From: CAIWTU01 sp963815135 | Lineage (GTDB): Bacteria > Desulfobacterota > Desulfuromonadia > Geobacterales > Geobacteraceae | Assembly (NCBI GenBank): GCA_963815135.1 | Contig: CAWFFO010000005.1 | Location: 62,001-126,000, forward strand | DNA length: 64,000 bases | Reading direction: 5' to 3' | Shown here: piece after piece, positions 53,845 through 62,626 of the stretch | How the letters are laid out: each line of letters starts with the position of its first letter | Position numbering within the stretch: position 1 is the stretch's first letter | Made by a program: the position numbers and the translations under genes | Notes under the pieces: model-generated | Database searches by the model: none | What the model saw: the letters and a program-made list of their open reading frames with translations, nothing else | Told to the model about the DNA's origin: nothing

Positions 53845-54622
53845 GATCCTTTTTATTTCCGATATTGTCGGCAAGCCGGGCAGACAGGCCGTTTCAATGG
53901 AGTTGCACCGAATCGTCGACCGATATGCCGTTGATATCGCAGTGGCCAATGGAGAGAATGCTGCCGGCGGGTTCGGCCTTACCGAGGATATAGCGAAAGA
54001 GCTTTTCAATCAGGGCATTCATGTTATCACAAGTGGCAATCACATCTGGGATAAAAGGGAATCATACGATTACATTAACCGTGAACCGAACATTGTGCGG
54101 CCTGCAAATTATCCTGCAGGAGCTCCAGGGCACGGTAGTACCGTAGTCACCTCTCCCGGCGGGGTAAAAGTTGCTGTTCTCAACCTGGAAGGGCGGGTTT
54201 TTATGAATAATCTGGAATGCCCTTTCCGTACAGCGGAAATGGAAATATCTAGGTTGAAAGAGATTACTCCCATCATAGTGGTCGATTTCCATGCTGAAGC
54301 AACTTCCGAGAAACTAGCGCTGGGGTGGTATCTGGATGGAAAAGCTAGTGCTGTTATCGGGACTCATACCCATGTGCAGACCGGCGATGAAAGGCTTTTT
54401 CCCGGTGGGACCGCCTATATTACCGATGCGGGGATGACGGGAAGCTTTGATTCCGTGATCGGTATAAAAAAGGAACTTGCAGTCGAAAAGTTTCTTACAC
54501 AGTTACCAGTCCGTTTTGAAGTTGCAAAAAAAGATGTACGACTGAATGCAGTTGTTGTGGAAATTGAAGAGAACAGCGGAAAAGCCTTGGGTATTGAGAG
54601 GCTTTCAGTTCAATGTGCTTAA
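53834..54622 (+). CDS. ymdB: YmdB-family metallophosphoesterase (TIGR00282 type)
   Basis: 262 residues with metal ligands in FISDIVGKPGR, ANGENAAGG, TSGNHIWDKRE, VDFHAEATSEK and GTHTHVQTGDE. Homologues are phosphodiesterases acting on 2',3'-cyclic nucleotides or cAMP and are linked to RNase Y. The start overlaps rny by 11 bp; tyrS follows after 15 bp. Confidence 0.92.
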   Translation: MPVKILFISDIVGKPGRQAVSMELHRIVDRYAVDIAVANGENAAGGFGLTEDIAKELFNQGIHVITSGNHIWDKRESYDYINREPNIVRPANYPAGAPGHGSTVVTSPGGVKVAVLNLEGRVFMNNLECPFRTAEMEISRLKEITPIIVVDFHAEATSEKLALGWYLDGKASAVIGTHTHVQTGDERLFPGGTAYITDAGMTGSFDSVIGIKKELAVEKFLTQLPVRFEVAKKDVRLNAVVVEIEENSGKALGIERLSVQCA

Positions 54623-54637
54623 TGGAGGGGCTGTTTA

Positions 54638-55849
54638 ATGACTGTTGCTGAACAACTGGAAATAATCCGACGCGGTTCGGTTGAAATTTTGCTGGAAAAG
54701 GAACTGACGGAGAAACTTGAAAAATCTGCAAAATCAGGGAAACCTCTCAAGGTGAAAGCCGGTTTTGACCCTACGGCTCCGGATCTGCATCTCGGCCATA
54801 CCGTTTTAATACAGAAGTTGCGCCAGTTTCAGCAGCTTGGACATGAAGTTTATTTCCTTATAGGTGACTTCACAGGCATGATAGGAGATCCGACAGGAAA
54901 AACAGAAACGCGCAAGGCCCTGACAAGGGAGGATGTACTGAAAAATGCCGAAACCTACAAGGAACAGGTTTTCAAGATACTTGATCCTGACAGGACCAAG
55001 GTAGTGTTCAATTCTCAATGGCTTTCCAAAATGATGGCTTCGGACCTGATTGCACTGGCCGGGAAATATACCGTGGCACGCATGCTGGAGAGGGAAGACT
55101 TCAGTAAAAGATTCAGTAGCCAGCTTCCAATCAGTATTCACGAATTCCTGTATCCTCTGATCCAGGGGTACGATTCTGTTGCACTGGAGGCTGATATAGA
55201 ATTAGGCGGGACAGACCAGAAATTCAACCTCCTTGTTGGCCGCGAATTGCAGCGCGAGTGGGGCCTCGTGCCACAGGTTGTTATTACTATGCCTCTGCTG
55301 GAAGGTCTTGACGGTGTCAACAAGATGAGTAAATCATTGGGTAACTATATCGGTATCAATGAGCCGTCCGATGAGATATTCGGGAAAATAATGTCTGTTT
55401 CCGATGAGCTGATGCTCCGTTATTATGAACTATTGAGCGATATGCCTTTACCCGAGCTGGATAAATTGAAAACAGGTATTAGAGATGGTTCCGTGCACCC
55501 CATGGATGCCAAGAAATCTCTAGGCAGGGAGATAGTTGCCAGATATCACGGAACATCCGCTGCTTTTACTGCCGAAGAAAATTTTGTGGGACGTTTTCGG
55601 GATAACAGGATTCCGGACGACATGGATCATGTTGCCCTGTCTATTGAAGGTGGGAAAGCTCTGCTCTGCAAGATACTTGCTGAAACCGGGTTGGTGAAAT
55701 CCAACAGCGAGGGCAGACGTGCTATTCAGCAGGGAGGCGTAAAAGTAAACGGCGATAAAGTGTCCGACGAAAATCTGGAATTAAACAGCGGAGTGCAATA
55801 TATATTGCAGGTAGGTAAACGCAGATTTGTCAAGGTTAGTCTGAATTGA
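54638..55849 (+). CDS. tyrS: tyrosyl-tRNA synthetase
   Basis: 403 residues, TyrRS of the TyrZ-like class. Class I signatures are HLGH in GFDPTAPDLHLGH and KMSKSLGNYIGI; a C-terminal S4 RNA-binding domain (SNSEGRRAIQQGGVKVNGDKV) binds tRNA. A possible imperfect GC-rich hairpin follows the stop in 55870-55910, and no gene lies between it and the convergent gene at 55996. Confidence 0.95.
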   Translation: MTVAEQLEIIRRGSVEILLEKELTEKLEKSAKSGKPLKVKAGFDPTAPDLHLGHTVLIQKLRQFQQLGHEVYFLIGDFTGMIGDPTGKTETRKALTREDVLKNAETYKEQVFKILDPDRTKVVFNSQWLSKMMASDLIALAGKYTVARMLEREDFSKRFSSQLPISIHEFLYPLIQGYDSVALEADIELGGTDQKFNLLVGRELQREWGLVPQVVITMPLLEGLDGVNKMSKSLGNYIGINEPSDEIFGKIMSVSDELMLRYYELLSDMPLPELDKLKTGIRDGSVHPMDAKKSLGREIVARYHGTSAAFTAEENFVGRFRDNRIPDDMDHVALSIEGGKALLCKILAETGLVKSNSEGRRAIQQGGVKVNGDKVSDENLELNSGVQYILQVGKRRFVKVSLN

Positions 55850-55995
55850 TTGGTGTATGATTGAGCACCGCCGTTTTTTTGTCGCCTGTCGGGCAGTTAC
55901 CGCGGCGCTCCCAAAAAGTTATTGCTGAATCTTTCGTTGGGTAAACCCATGAATAAATTCGTGGATGATTCGAAAGTTAACTTCTACAACTTGGG

Positions 55996-56580
55996 TCAGT
56001 CAAGGTTCTGGACGTTATGATGGAGCTGTTGGATAATTCCCTGTTTGATCTGAACCGGGAGAATATCCGGAGCAATCAGACCTACTACAAAAGAATTTTT
56101 ATCATCTGATCCTGCAACGAAACCAATTAGCCTCTTTTTGTCAAATTCCAGATCAACGGTAGAAAGTTTACCGGAATCCGGATCAATCCTTTCCAATTGC
56201 TCGATAGAACATACGAGTTCCGCCCCGACCCCTTCAATTCCATGGCTTGGGAGCCTGCCCCTGCTTGCGATTACAAATCCTTGTGAATCCACTACAAAAC
56301 CCGCTTCAGCTTTCGACGAAGTAATGCACCATGTCAGGATGCTTTCCCAGGACTCAAAAGTCTTCAAGGAAGTATCAACAACTTCCTCTTCGTTCCGTCC
56401 AGTGACGGTCTTTAATGGCTGTATTTGCCGCGGATTGCCTGTCGAAGACAAATCCAGGTATTTAACAGCAGCAGGCTGAATCTCATTGCCTGATACCGCT
56501 TGCTGTTGTTTGCCAAGGAGCAGGTTGAGAATCTGTTGTGCGTCTTTCAAATCATATGAGTTCGCGTTGTGGTCTTTCAT
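55996..56580 (-). CDS. Roadblock/LC7-like protein, last gene of the FIST/V4R cluster
   Basis: 194 residues. An unstructured Q-rich N-terminus (1-75) precedes a C-terminal Roadblock-like domain (AEAGFVVDSQGFVIASRG, KRLIGFVAGSDDKNSFVVGLI). AGGAG is six bases before the ATG. It overlaps the ParA/MinD-like gene by 28 bp, so the two products are probably made together. A regulator or adaptor of that ATPase is a reasonable guess. No enzyme motif is seen. Confidence 0.7.
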   Translation of the reverse strand: MKDHNANSYDLKDAQQILNLLLGKQQQAVSGNEIQPAAVKYLDLSSTGNPRQIQPLKTVTGRNEEEVVDTSLKTFESWESILTWCITSSKAEAGFVVDSQGFVIASRGRLPSHGIEGVGAELVCSIEQLERIDPDSGKLSTVDLEFDKKRLIGFVAGSDDKNSFVVGLIAPDILPVQIKQGIIQQLHHNVQNLD

Positions 56581-57367
56581 CAGGTTCTCCTGTTGTGCCG
56601 CCCAATTCCTGTATTATGTTTTTGATTTCGCTGACCAGCAATTCGAATCTGAGTGCTTCAGGTGGGTATTTCCCCCCTACGAAAGAGACAGGCAGGCCCT
56701 TTTCACTTGCTTGAGCAAAAACCTCAGCTCTTGGAATATGTGTTTCGAGAACGCCAGGTAAAGAACTCCAGACCGTGTTCATCACATTAAATGAAGTGTC
56801 CTGGTGCAATTGAACCATTGTGGGCAATATGCCCAAAAGCTGAAGTCTGGGATTTTCAGTTTCTTTGACGTGAGCAATTACTCTTAAAGTCTGTGAGATG
56901 GAGCGGAGTGAAAGAGATTCCGCCTGGAGAGGCAGAAGCGCATATTCGCTTATTGCCAATGCTGCCCTAGTAATATTTCCAAGTCCTGAGGGGGTATCTA
57001 CTATAATGTACCGGAAAGTATCGCCTAATTCAGTGGTAATCTTACTTAAACTTTCCGATGAGCGCAGAATTTCTTCATAAATTCCGATGTGCAAAGGGTC
57101 CAGTCTGCCTCTGGGCAAAATGGAAAGCGACGGCAGTTTGGAATTTATTATGGCATCCTCAAGTGAAATATTATTTATAATATATTCGGCAAGTCCCTCC
57201 CATTCCGTGTCGTTGCGTGCAAGTGCCAATCCGATGGCCCCAAGGGGATCGACATCTATCAACAAGGTGCTATCACCTTTTTCAGCCAGGGCGACGGCGA
57301 GATTCAAGGCAACGGTAGTTTTGCCCGTACCACCCTTTGAACTGACTACGGAAATTATGTTTGCCAT
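56552..57367 (-). CDS. ParA/MinD-family ATPase of the FIST/V4R cluster
   Basis: 271 residues. Deviant Walker A SKGGTGKTTVALNLA, Walker A' LLIDVDPLGA and Walker B IIVDTPSGLG identify the ParA/MinD superfamily, which positions cellular complexes through ATP-driven dimer cycles. No obvious MinD-type C-terminal amphipathic helix and no HTH, so it is not a typical plasmid ParA or MinD; it resembles orphan positioning ATPases. GGAG lies seven bases before the ATG. No parB lies beside it. Neighbours are Roadblock and DUF4388 proteins. Confidence 0.85.
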   Translation of the reverse strand: MANIISVVSSKGGTGKTTVALNLAVALAEKGDSTLLIDVDPLGAIGLALARNDTEWEGLAEYIINNISLEDAIINSKLPSLSILPRGRLDPLHIGIYEEILRSSESLSKITTELGDTFRYIIVDTPSGLGNITRAALAISEYALLPLQAESLSLRSISQTLRVIAHVKETENPRLQLLGILPTMVQLHQDTSFNVMNTVWSSLPGVLETHIPRAEVFAQASEKGLPVSFVGGKYPPEALRFELLVSEIKNIIQELGGTTGEPDERPQRELI

Positions 57368-57393
57368 CTCGTATCTCCAATATTTAAGTTGCT

Positions 57394-58290
57394 TTACTCA
57401 ATACCTGGATGAACACTGGTAATTATCTCTGATATTTTGTGTTTTATGACCCCTGGTTTCCCGCTTTCATTAAAAGATGCCGCAATGAAAAAATCATTTT
57501 CCTCGGTGGGACATCGAGCTATTAAAGACCCTTTGTCATGTTCGACAAGAACGAAATCCATCCGTCCAATACGCAGTTCATTAAGTTTCGAGGCTGAAGA
57601 AACAATCCAGGTTGTGGACGAAATTAAGATTTCGTCCATATCCCATGGAAGCGAATCGGATTTATGAGAGGTCAAGACCTTTGCCTCGGAATTGCATATG
57701 AAAGAATACTGGTAGCCGGTCAGAGTAGAAAGGTTTTCAAGGATATTGTTCAGATTATCGACAACTGTCCGGCAATTCGATTCATCGGGGTACTGGGAAG
57801 TTACGCTCGACTGCTGTTCGAACTCCTCTGGGCCTGGTCGCAGGACCTCATCAAGGGAAAAGAGAAGGTCGGGAGTTACCGAAATATTACATTCCCTCTG
57901 TTTGCAGGTAATTTCACTAGTATCCAGTACCGAAGAAATAGCCGACTGAATGTGTCCTTGAAGACATTCCCGCAATGTCGAACGGGAAATCAGACCGGTT
58001 TCCTCAATCATTGCGCCCAGATCACTGCTCTTGCCAAGAGCCTTGAACTTTTCGAAAATCTCTTTTTGTCGTTGTTTGGGGATCTGGCCGATCTTTTCCA
58101 GAAAAAATCCGAAATTTTTTGTCTGATCCTTACTTGCTGCCCATGCAATCTGTCCATTATGCAGGAAAACCGTACCAAATTGTTCCTGTCCTTTGCAAAC
58201 ATCCAAAATACCGGTCCATCTGTCTTCTTCCGATTGCTTTAATATATCCGGTAAATACTGGTATTTATTTTCTGAATCTATAGCCAACAC
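57394..58290 (-). CDS. DUF4388-like protein with C-terminal Roadblock-like region
   Basis: 298 residues from a GTG (GGAG seven bases upstream). Residues about 10-110 resemble DUF4388/PATAN-like domains (WTGILDVCKGQEQFGTVFLHNG), and the C-terminal half (about 180-295) looks like a Roadblock or GAF-like sensor fold (YQYSFICNSEAKVLTSHKSD). Such domains are protein-protein scaffolds in polarity and motility systems of Deltaproteobacteria. It lies 26 bp upstream of the ParA-like gene and 132 bp downstream of the V4R pair. Confidence 0.62.
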   Translation of the reverse strand: MLAIDSENKYQYLPDILKQSEEDRWTGILDVCKGQEQFGTVFLHNGQIAWAASKDQTKNFGFFLEKIGQIPKQRQKEIFEKFKALGKSSDLGAMIEETGLISRSTLRECLQGHIQSAISSVLDTSEITCKQRECNISVTPDLLFSLDEVLRPGPEEFEQQSSVTSQYPDESNCRTVVDNLNNILENLSTLTGYQYSFICNSEAKVLTSHKSDSLPWDMDEILISSTTWIVSSASKLNELRIGRMDFVLVEHDKGSLIARCPTEENDFFIAASFNESGKPGVIKHKISEIITSVHPGIE

Positions 58291-58422
58291 TATTTTTCTC
58301 CAGTGGAAACTGCGCTGAATTTCTTTAAACCCCCGAACGTTCTGAAAAGATTACGAAACGGAAAGAATTAATAAGTCAATGTTCCGTGGTACGGCAAGCG
58401 GTATCCGGATGAAAAAATTACT

Positions 58423-59004
58423 TCATTTTCTTGTAACGATAAATTCGCCGTAGGTGTCCCCGGCTTCAAGTCCCCTTGTCTGTTTGCAAATGAAAGTGTC
58501 CATGCCGTCCGGATAAGGGTCTGCATATGCGAGATCAAAGAACGCTTGGCTTAAACCCCTTAACATATACGCTCTCATACCCTCACCATTACTGTCGGCT
58601 TCGTAATAGTCGAAAGCGCGTACAACCATTTTCTCACCTTCCTTGACTTGTACAATTCCGGCTTTTGCCCATCCCCATGCGGTAAATGCAGCATAGGCCC
58701 CGCGCAAGATATCTATCTCTCCTTCTGTCACCATGGGAATAACAACATCGCTGAAAATTTCGGAGGTGATAACACCGCATCCGGTATGGTATCCACACTC
58801 ATATGCCGCCCGGACCAGACCCTCTTCGACCTGTTGCTTTCTCTCCGGAGGCGCTGCGTTCATAATTCTTTCGGAAAACTTGTTCAGAAGCGATACTGGA
58901 AGAAGATTCACCAATACCTCGTATTCCGGAATCAGCCCGTTTTCATCACTCTGAACATGAATCTTGGCTAGAGATTTCACGACAGTGTCCCGCATAACAG
59001 TCAT
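58423..59004 (-). CDS. V4R-domain (4-vinyl reductase-like) small-molecule sensor, first of a pair
   Basis: 193 residues. A helical N-terminus is followed by a V4R-like fold: AAYECGYHTGCGVITSEIF, GWAKAGIVQVKEGEKMVVRAF and the closing GLEAGDTYGEFIV. V4R domains bind hydrocarbons, porphyrin precursors or metals in known sensors. The cysteine usual near the end (ECRAMGDPYCEF type) is absent, but CGYHTGC offers another cysteine pair. No effector domain is attached. It follows the second V4R gene by 18 bp. Confidence 0.7.
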   Translation of the reverse strand: MTVMRDTVVKSLAKIHVQSDENGLIPEYEVLVNLLPVSLLNKFSERIMNAAPPERKQQVEEGLVRAAYECGYHTGCGVITSEIFSDVVIPMVTEGEIDILRGAYAAFTAWGWAKAGIVQVKEGEKMVVRAFDYYEADSNGEGMRAYMLRGLSQAFFDLAYADPYPDGMDTFICKQTRGLEAGDTYGEFIVTRK

Positions 59005-59022
59005 TGAATATTTTCCCCCTTT

Positions 59023-59538
59023 TCAGGCAGTTTTAACTATGAATTTGCTTTCCGGATCCCCAACTGCAATGCTTGAAACTTCTGTAACAACATAAGACTT
59101 TAATGGTCTGTCAAATGCCGCTCCAAACATTGCCGCCACGTATCCACAGGTAAAATGGTTGAGGGGTTTGTTGCTGTTACCCCATTTTCTTGTCCAGCCT
59201 TCGTCTAAATGTGAGTGGGTCAGGCGGACTTCTCCACCGTTTTCATTGCCGGATACAATCATTTTCCCCAGTCCTAACACTGAAAAATACTCTCTGCCCA
59301 CATTGCACTTATCCTGGGGAGATGCGAGGTTATTATTTTTTATATAATCATCAAAAAATTCTCTCATGGTTTCTTCAACGGTTTCAGCGAGGATCTGCGG
59401 CCCGCCAATGTCGGCCATCTCTTCAACCATCTTCGTAATCAATGCCAGGTAGTGATGAGAGTGCATAACCACCGGCTGTCCATTGATATAATGACGGAAT
59501 GTTTGATTATCCAGGGTGAAATCCAGATTAAGTGACAT
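59023..59538 (-). CDS. V4R-domain small-molecule sensor, second of a pair
   Basis: 171 residues, clearly related to its neighbour at 58423-59004. The end LNHFTCGYVAAMFGAAFDR...VGDPESKFIV is a typical V4R C-terminus without the canonical final cysteine. The histidine-rich MHSHHYL near residue 26 could bind metal. GGAGG stands at ideal distance before the ATG. It lies 13 bp after the DUF4388-Roadblock gene. Ligand unknown. Confidence 0.72.
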   Translation of the reverse strand: MSLNLDFTLDNQTFRHYINGQPVVMHSHHYLALITKMVEEMADIGGPQILAETVEETMREFFDDYIKNNNLASPQDKCNVGREYFSVLGLGKMIVSGNENGGEVRLTHSHLDEGWTRKWGNSNKPLNHFTCGYVAAMFGAAFDRPLKSYVVTEVSSIAVGDPESKFIVKTA

Positions 59539-59551
59539 TTAAATCTACCTC

Positions 59552-60349
59552 CTAAAATGATAGGGCAAGTTCTTCGAAATGTTTCTTGGTCTTGTGGCGG
59601 ATAATTCCCAGCTTGGAGGCGTCAGGAGTAATGACTGCAGCAACGGCGTCTCCGACCGGTTTGCACAGAATTACCGCCTTGCCGTATTCAATGAACATAT
59701 CCTGGAATCTATCGACTTTAAGTTCACCGCCCATCTCTTCGATTCCATTGACCGCATGTGCCAGTGAAGCCCCCAGCTCATCTATGTTGACTCTTGTGCT
59801 GCTGCCCGCCGATTCGATTACAAACCCGTCCCGTCCAATTACTACGACGGCGTCTATACCTGGAATCCCCAACAAATCATTCATTACTTCCGCAGAATCT
59901 CTTTCAATCTTTGACATTTCACTGCTCCTTTCATCATTTGTGCCGTCAGTGCCGTGTTTGCCGGGAGGGTTATCTTTCCATTTCTCTCTGGCGATTCTTT
60001 CATCAAGAAGAACTGCAGCCTCCATTATTGCATGCTGGACATTAAGGCTCATGTTTCTTTCTTCCGGTATTGCATCAGGTTGGAATTGAAACGTACCTTT
60101 TTTCCAAGTCAGGATTTCGGCAAAACCATCCAGGCTTGAAAAATCACCAGCTTTTACATTTATAACGTTACTTCCACTGAAAAATATCTCTCCCTGTCTG
60201 TCATTTTGGTCACTATGCAGTTGCAGCATTCCACTTTTGTAGCTGACCGTCAGGAATTGAAGAAGGTCTGTTATGTTAGTTGATGACAGGCTTCCTTTTA
60301 AAAATGTCTCATTGTCCGCTTTGGCTGCTTTTTTTGTCGAGTTGTCCAT
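59552..60349 (-). CDS. DUF4388-Roadblock/LC7 fusion protein
   Basis: 265 residues. DUF4388 at about 16-120 (FLKGSLSSTNITDLLQFL, SGMLQLHSDQNDRQGEIFF), then a charged linker and a clear Roadblock/LC7 domain at about 145-260 (IPGIDAVVVIGRDGFVIESAG, VGDAVAAVITPD). The Roadblock part is MglB-like and could contact small GTPases such as the MglA-like protein encoded at 3080-4249. It stands between the FIST gene (164-bp gap, possible internal promoter) and the V4R pair. Confidence 0.82.
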   Translation of the reverse strand: MDNSTKKAAKADNETFLKGSLSSTNITDLLQFLTVSYKSGMLQLHSDQNDRQGEIFFSGSNVINVKAGDFSSLDGFAEILTWKKGTFQFQPDAIPEERNMSLNVQHAIMEAAVLLDERIAREKWKDNPPGKHGTDGTNDERSSEMSKIERDSAEVMNDLLGIPGIDAVVVIGRDGFVIESAGSSTRVNIDELGASLAHAVNGIEEMGGELKVDRFQDMFIEYGKAVILCKPVGDAVAAVITPDASKLGIIRHKTKKHFEELALSF

Positions 60350-60513
60350 AGTTCACACCAAAACCTGTTTTGATTTAAAGGTTTATTGATAAGACACAAT
60401 CATTATGTCTGCTATTTCTGTTGAACTTCATCCGGACGACAACACCTAAAGTCATTTTCCCACGAGCCCAAGGCAACAAATGTTCATTGATGGCACAGCG
60501 ATGCTAACCTGGG

Positions 60514-61623
60514 TTATTTAAAAACAAGCATGGTAGCGGTCTGATTGATATGGCCTATGTATTGCTCGCCGTAACTGCTTAATCCTACCGTCGGGATGTT
60601 CGAAAAAATCTTTTCATAATCACCAGCCAGGTTTTTCTGAACCAGTTCAAGAGTTCTGAGTATGCAGTTGATATTTATTATCCCGGAAACAGATTCGAGT
60701 TCCTCTTCAGCCTGTTTGACCGCGTTTTTCGTGTCATTAATGATGTCGGTGGATTCGAGCAGCGACAACTCGGTGCCTTCCAGTACGCTGCAGTAGAAAG
60801 TCATACACCCGTCATTTTTTATCTGTTGCGGGCTCCTGACATAGGGCTCCCCGTCAATAATCAGTCCAAGCGGATTGTGCATGAATTTTTTCGGTGCATC
60901 TTCAACAGAGGTCCCCACCGCTTCCGCGTATGCAATTGCAGCTGGTTTGCCGTTGAATTCGGATACTTCTCTCTTTTCTTCATTTGCCTTGGTAACCTCA
61001 AGTGTTTTATTGAGGTCGCAAAAGCTTTGTGCTTTGACGAATGTGAATTCTTTCCTCGGTTTCAGCAACGCAAGCACTGCTGCATTGGAATAACTTTTGC
61101 CCTTAGTGTAAACATGTGTCGATTCGAATTTCAGGTCGTCTCCGGCCGAGCCGCCGATAAAGGTGACATTTGTCAAGTCCCCGATACGCTCCATCAATAC
61201 TTCCTCGGCGCAGCTCAACCCGTCGACCAGAATAAGGCCGACATATTTCACGGGGTCCAGTTCGGACATCGGGATGTCGTAGTATTTGGAAAAGGAATCG
61301 AAAGCATTTTTTACCGAACTTTCATCCGCCAGATTTTCGACAACCTCGATTTTTACATCTTCAATGGTTTCCGAATTGAATGCCATTGCCACTACGGAGT
61401 TGCTGACCAATTTTCCCTGAATAATTTCTCCGGCAGTGGAGCATCCGATGATATTTGAAACGGGAAACGTTTCCTGCATCTTTTTGCTTATCTCTTCCGC
61501 CGCAAATTTGGAAGAGGCGAAAAAAATCAAAAATTCAGTATCGAAAAAACCAAACTGATCGCTGATATCCTTTGTAATTTCATCTACGGATTCCTTAGTA
61601 GAACTAGCAGTTATTATAGCCAT
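60514..61623 (-). CDS. FIST-domain (FIST_N + FIST_C) stand-alone sensor protein
   Basis: 369 residues made of FIST_N (GCSTAGEIIQGKLVS, FIGGSAGDDLKFE) and FIST_C (HNPLGLIIDGEPYVRSP, CMTFYCSVLEGTELSLL, YGEQYIG) domains. FIST domains are predicted small-ligand sensors, often fused to kinases or cyclases; here no output domain is attached. AGGAG precedes the ATG by about nine bases. It follows a 63-residue gene by 29 bp and leads the V4R/DUF4388/Roadblock/ParA set. Confidence 0.88.
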   Translation of the reverse strand: MAIITASSTKESVDEITKDISDQFGFFDTEFLIFFASSKFAAEEISKKMQETFPVSNIIGCSTAGEIIQGKLVSNSVVAMAFNSETIEDVKIEVVENLADESSVKNAFDSFSKYYDIPMSELDPVKYVGLILVDGLSCAEEVLMERIGDLTNVTFIGGSAGDDLKFESTHVYTKGKSYSNAAVLALLKPRKEFTFVKAQSFCDLNKTLEVTKANEEKREVSEFNGKPAAIAYAEAVGTSVEDAPKKFMHNPLGLIIDGEPYVRSPQQIKNDGCMTFYCSVLEGTELSLLESTDIINDTKNAVKQAEEELESVSGIININCILRTLELVQKNLAGDYEKIFSNIPTVGLSSYGEQYIGHINQTATMLVFK

Positions 61624-61652
61624 GAATTCATGCTCCTTTCGGGTTGAAAATA

Positions 61653-61844
61653 CTATTTGAGGTCGGCCATCATTTTTTCCAGTTTTTCGAGAATAACGGG
61701 ATCATCGTTTGACTGTAAGGTGTATTTGTTGGGGTTTATGCCTTTGAGGATAAGTTTGGTTTTTATAACTCTCTCCAGCATTGGATTGTTCTGTGCTCTC
61801 TGCGAGATAATATGGTCTATAAGCTGTTTGATTCTTCCGGCCAT
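61653..61844 (-). CDS. 63-residue basic helical protein at the head of the FIST cluster
   Basis: Starts MAGRIKQLIDHIISQRAQNN, mostly helical, with a charged C-terminus. GGAGGG lies nine bases before the ATG, a strong signal. It is the first gene of the cluster, 29 bp before FIST. I do not recognise the family. A small adaptor or toxin-like size is possible but nothing in the sequence chooses. Confidence 0.62.
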   Translation of the reverse strand: MAGRIKQLIDHIISQRAQNNPMLERVIKTKLILKGINPNKYTLQSNDDPVILEKLEKMMADLK

Positions 61845-62016
61845 GAATTGGTCCCTCCATGTTTTATTGGAATATGTACCGTCTTTGTAAAATATTGCCG
61901 CCCGGGAGCGAGATGGTTCAGACTTTGTATCCAGGAACTGCCGGATTTATAACTAATTAGAATGTAGCAAAATTGTCCTCTGGTTGCTAATGCTGCATAC
62001 CATGAGTAAATGAGAT

Positions 62017-62057
62017 AAATTTCTATTCCAAAAAGATGTTTTCTGAAATAGAAATTT
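62017..62057. repeat. extended inverted repeat upstream of the FIST cluster
   Basis: AAATTTCTATT (62017-62027) is the exact reverse complement of AATAGAAATTT (62047-62057). Inside, AAAA and TTTT flank GATG and continue the symmetry after a small internal mismatch. It lies about 170-215 bp before the first gene of the cluster and could be an operator or an RNA hairpin. Confidence 0.7.
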
Positions 62058-62597
62058 GTGCTTTTTCAGTTGTTAACATCACTGGGTGATATACAAAGGT
62101 GCAAGAATTTTTCAAAGTTCGGGTCTTTAAGCCGGTATTTCTGCATAATAGGTTAATATTAAAAAGAATTCTAAGCATATAAAACGATTAAATTAATTAA
62201 AAAATACGGTTCGAGATACTAATTATGTCGTAAACGTTAAAAAACAAAATTTGTACAGTTTTATAAAAAAATAATACTGTTTTGTCAATATATTTAATAT
62301 AGAAATATAAAAATATTTTTTATATATAATATAATTTGCTGATTGGAATAATTAAGATAATTTATATCCTATGATTGTTATAAATATCTCTGAAAAATAT
62401 TTGTTTTCCGGTTCCTGGGCTTTGCTTTCCTCTGTCTCTGCTGGGAATAATAAGTGCTTACGACCGGTGCAACAATTTAATGGAATAAATTCCAAAATAG
62501 CTGTATTACATCAGCGTAATCACAAAGCATTTAGTTGTACATTTTCGGGAATAGTCAGCTTTCTTGACCTCAATCATCTAATCTGATATCAATAGAA

Positions 62598-62626
62598 ACG
62601 GCCGGGCATTTGCCCGGCCGTTTTTT
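62598..62626 (+). terminator. strong intrinsic terminator with no recognised upstream gene
   Basis: A perfect 11-bp GC-rich stem (62598-62608 with 62611-62621) followed by TTTTTT on the plus strand. No convincing protein gene lies before it, so it may end a small RNA starting near 62317, or serve the gene on the minus side poorly. Confidence 0.88.

Noticed and set aside
62160..62350. AT-rich stretch as replication origin
   Set aside because: No DnaA boxes or dnaA/dnaN/parAB neighbours; the ParA-like gene nearby lacks a parB partner.
62371..62586. 71-codon plus-strand frame before the terminator at 62598
   Set aside because: No ribosome-binding site, no recognisable protein features and irregular composition; a non-coding RNA or no gene is as likely.
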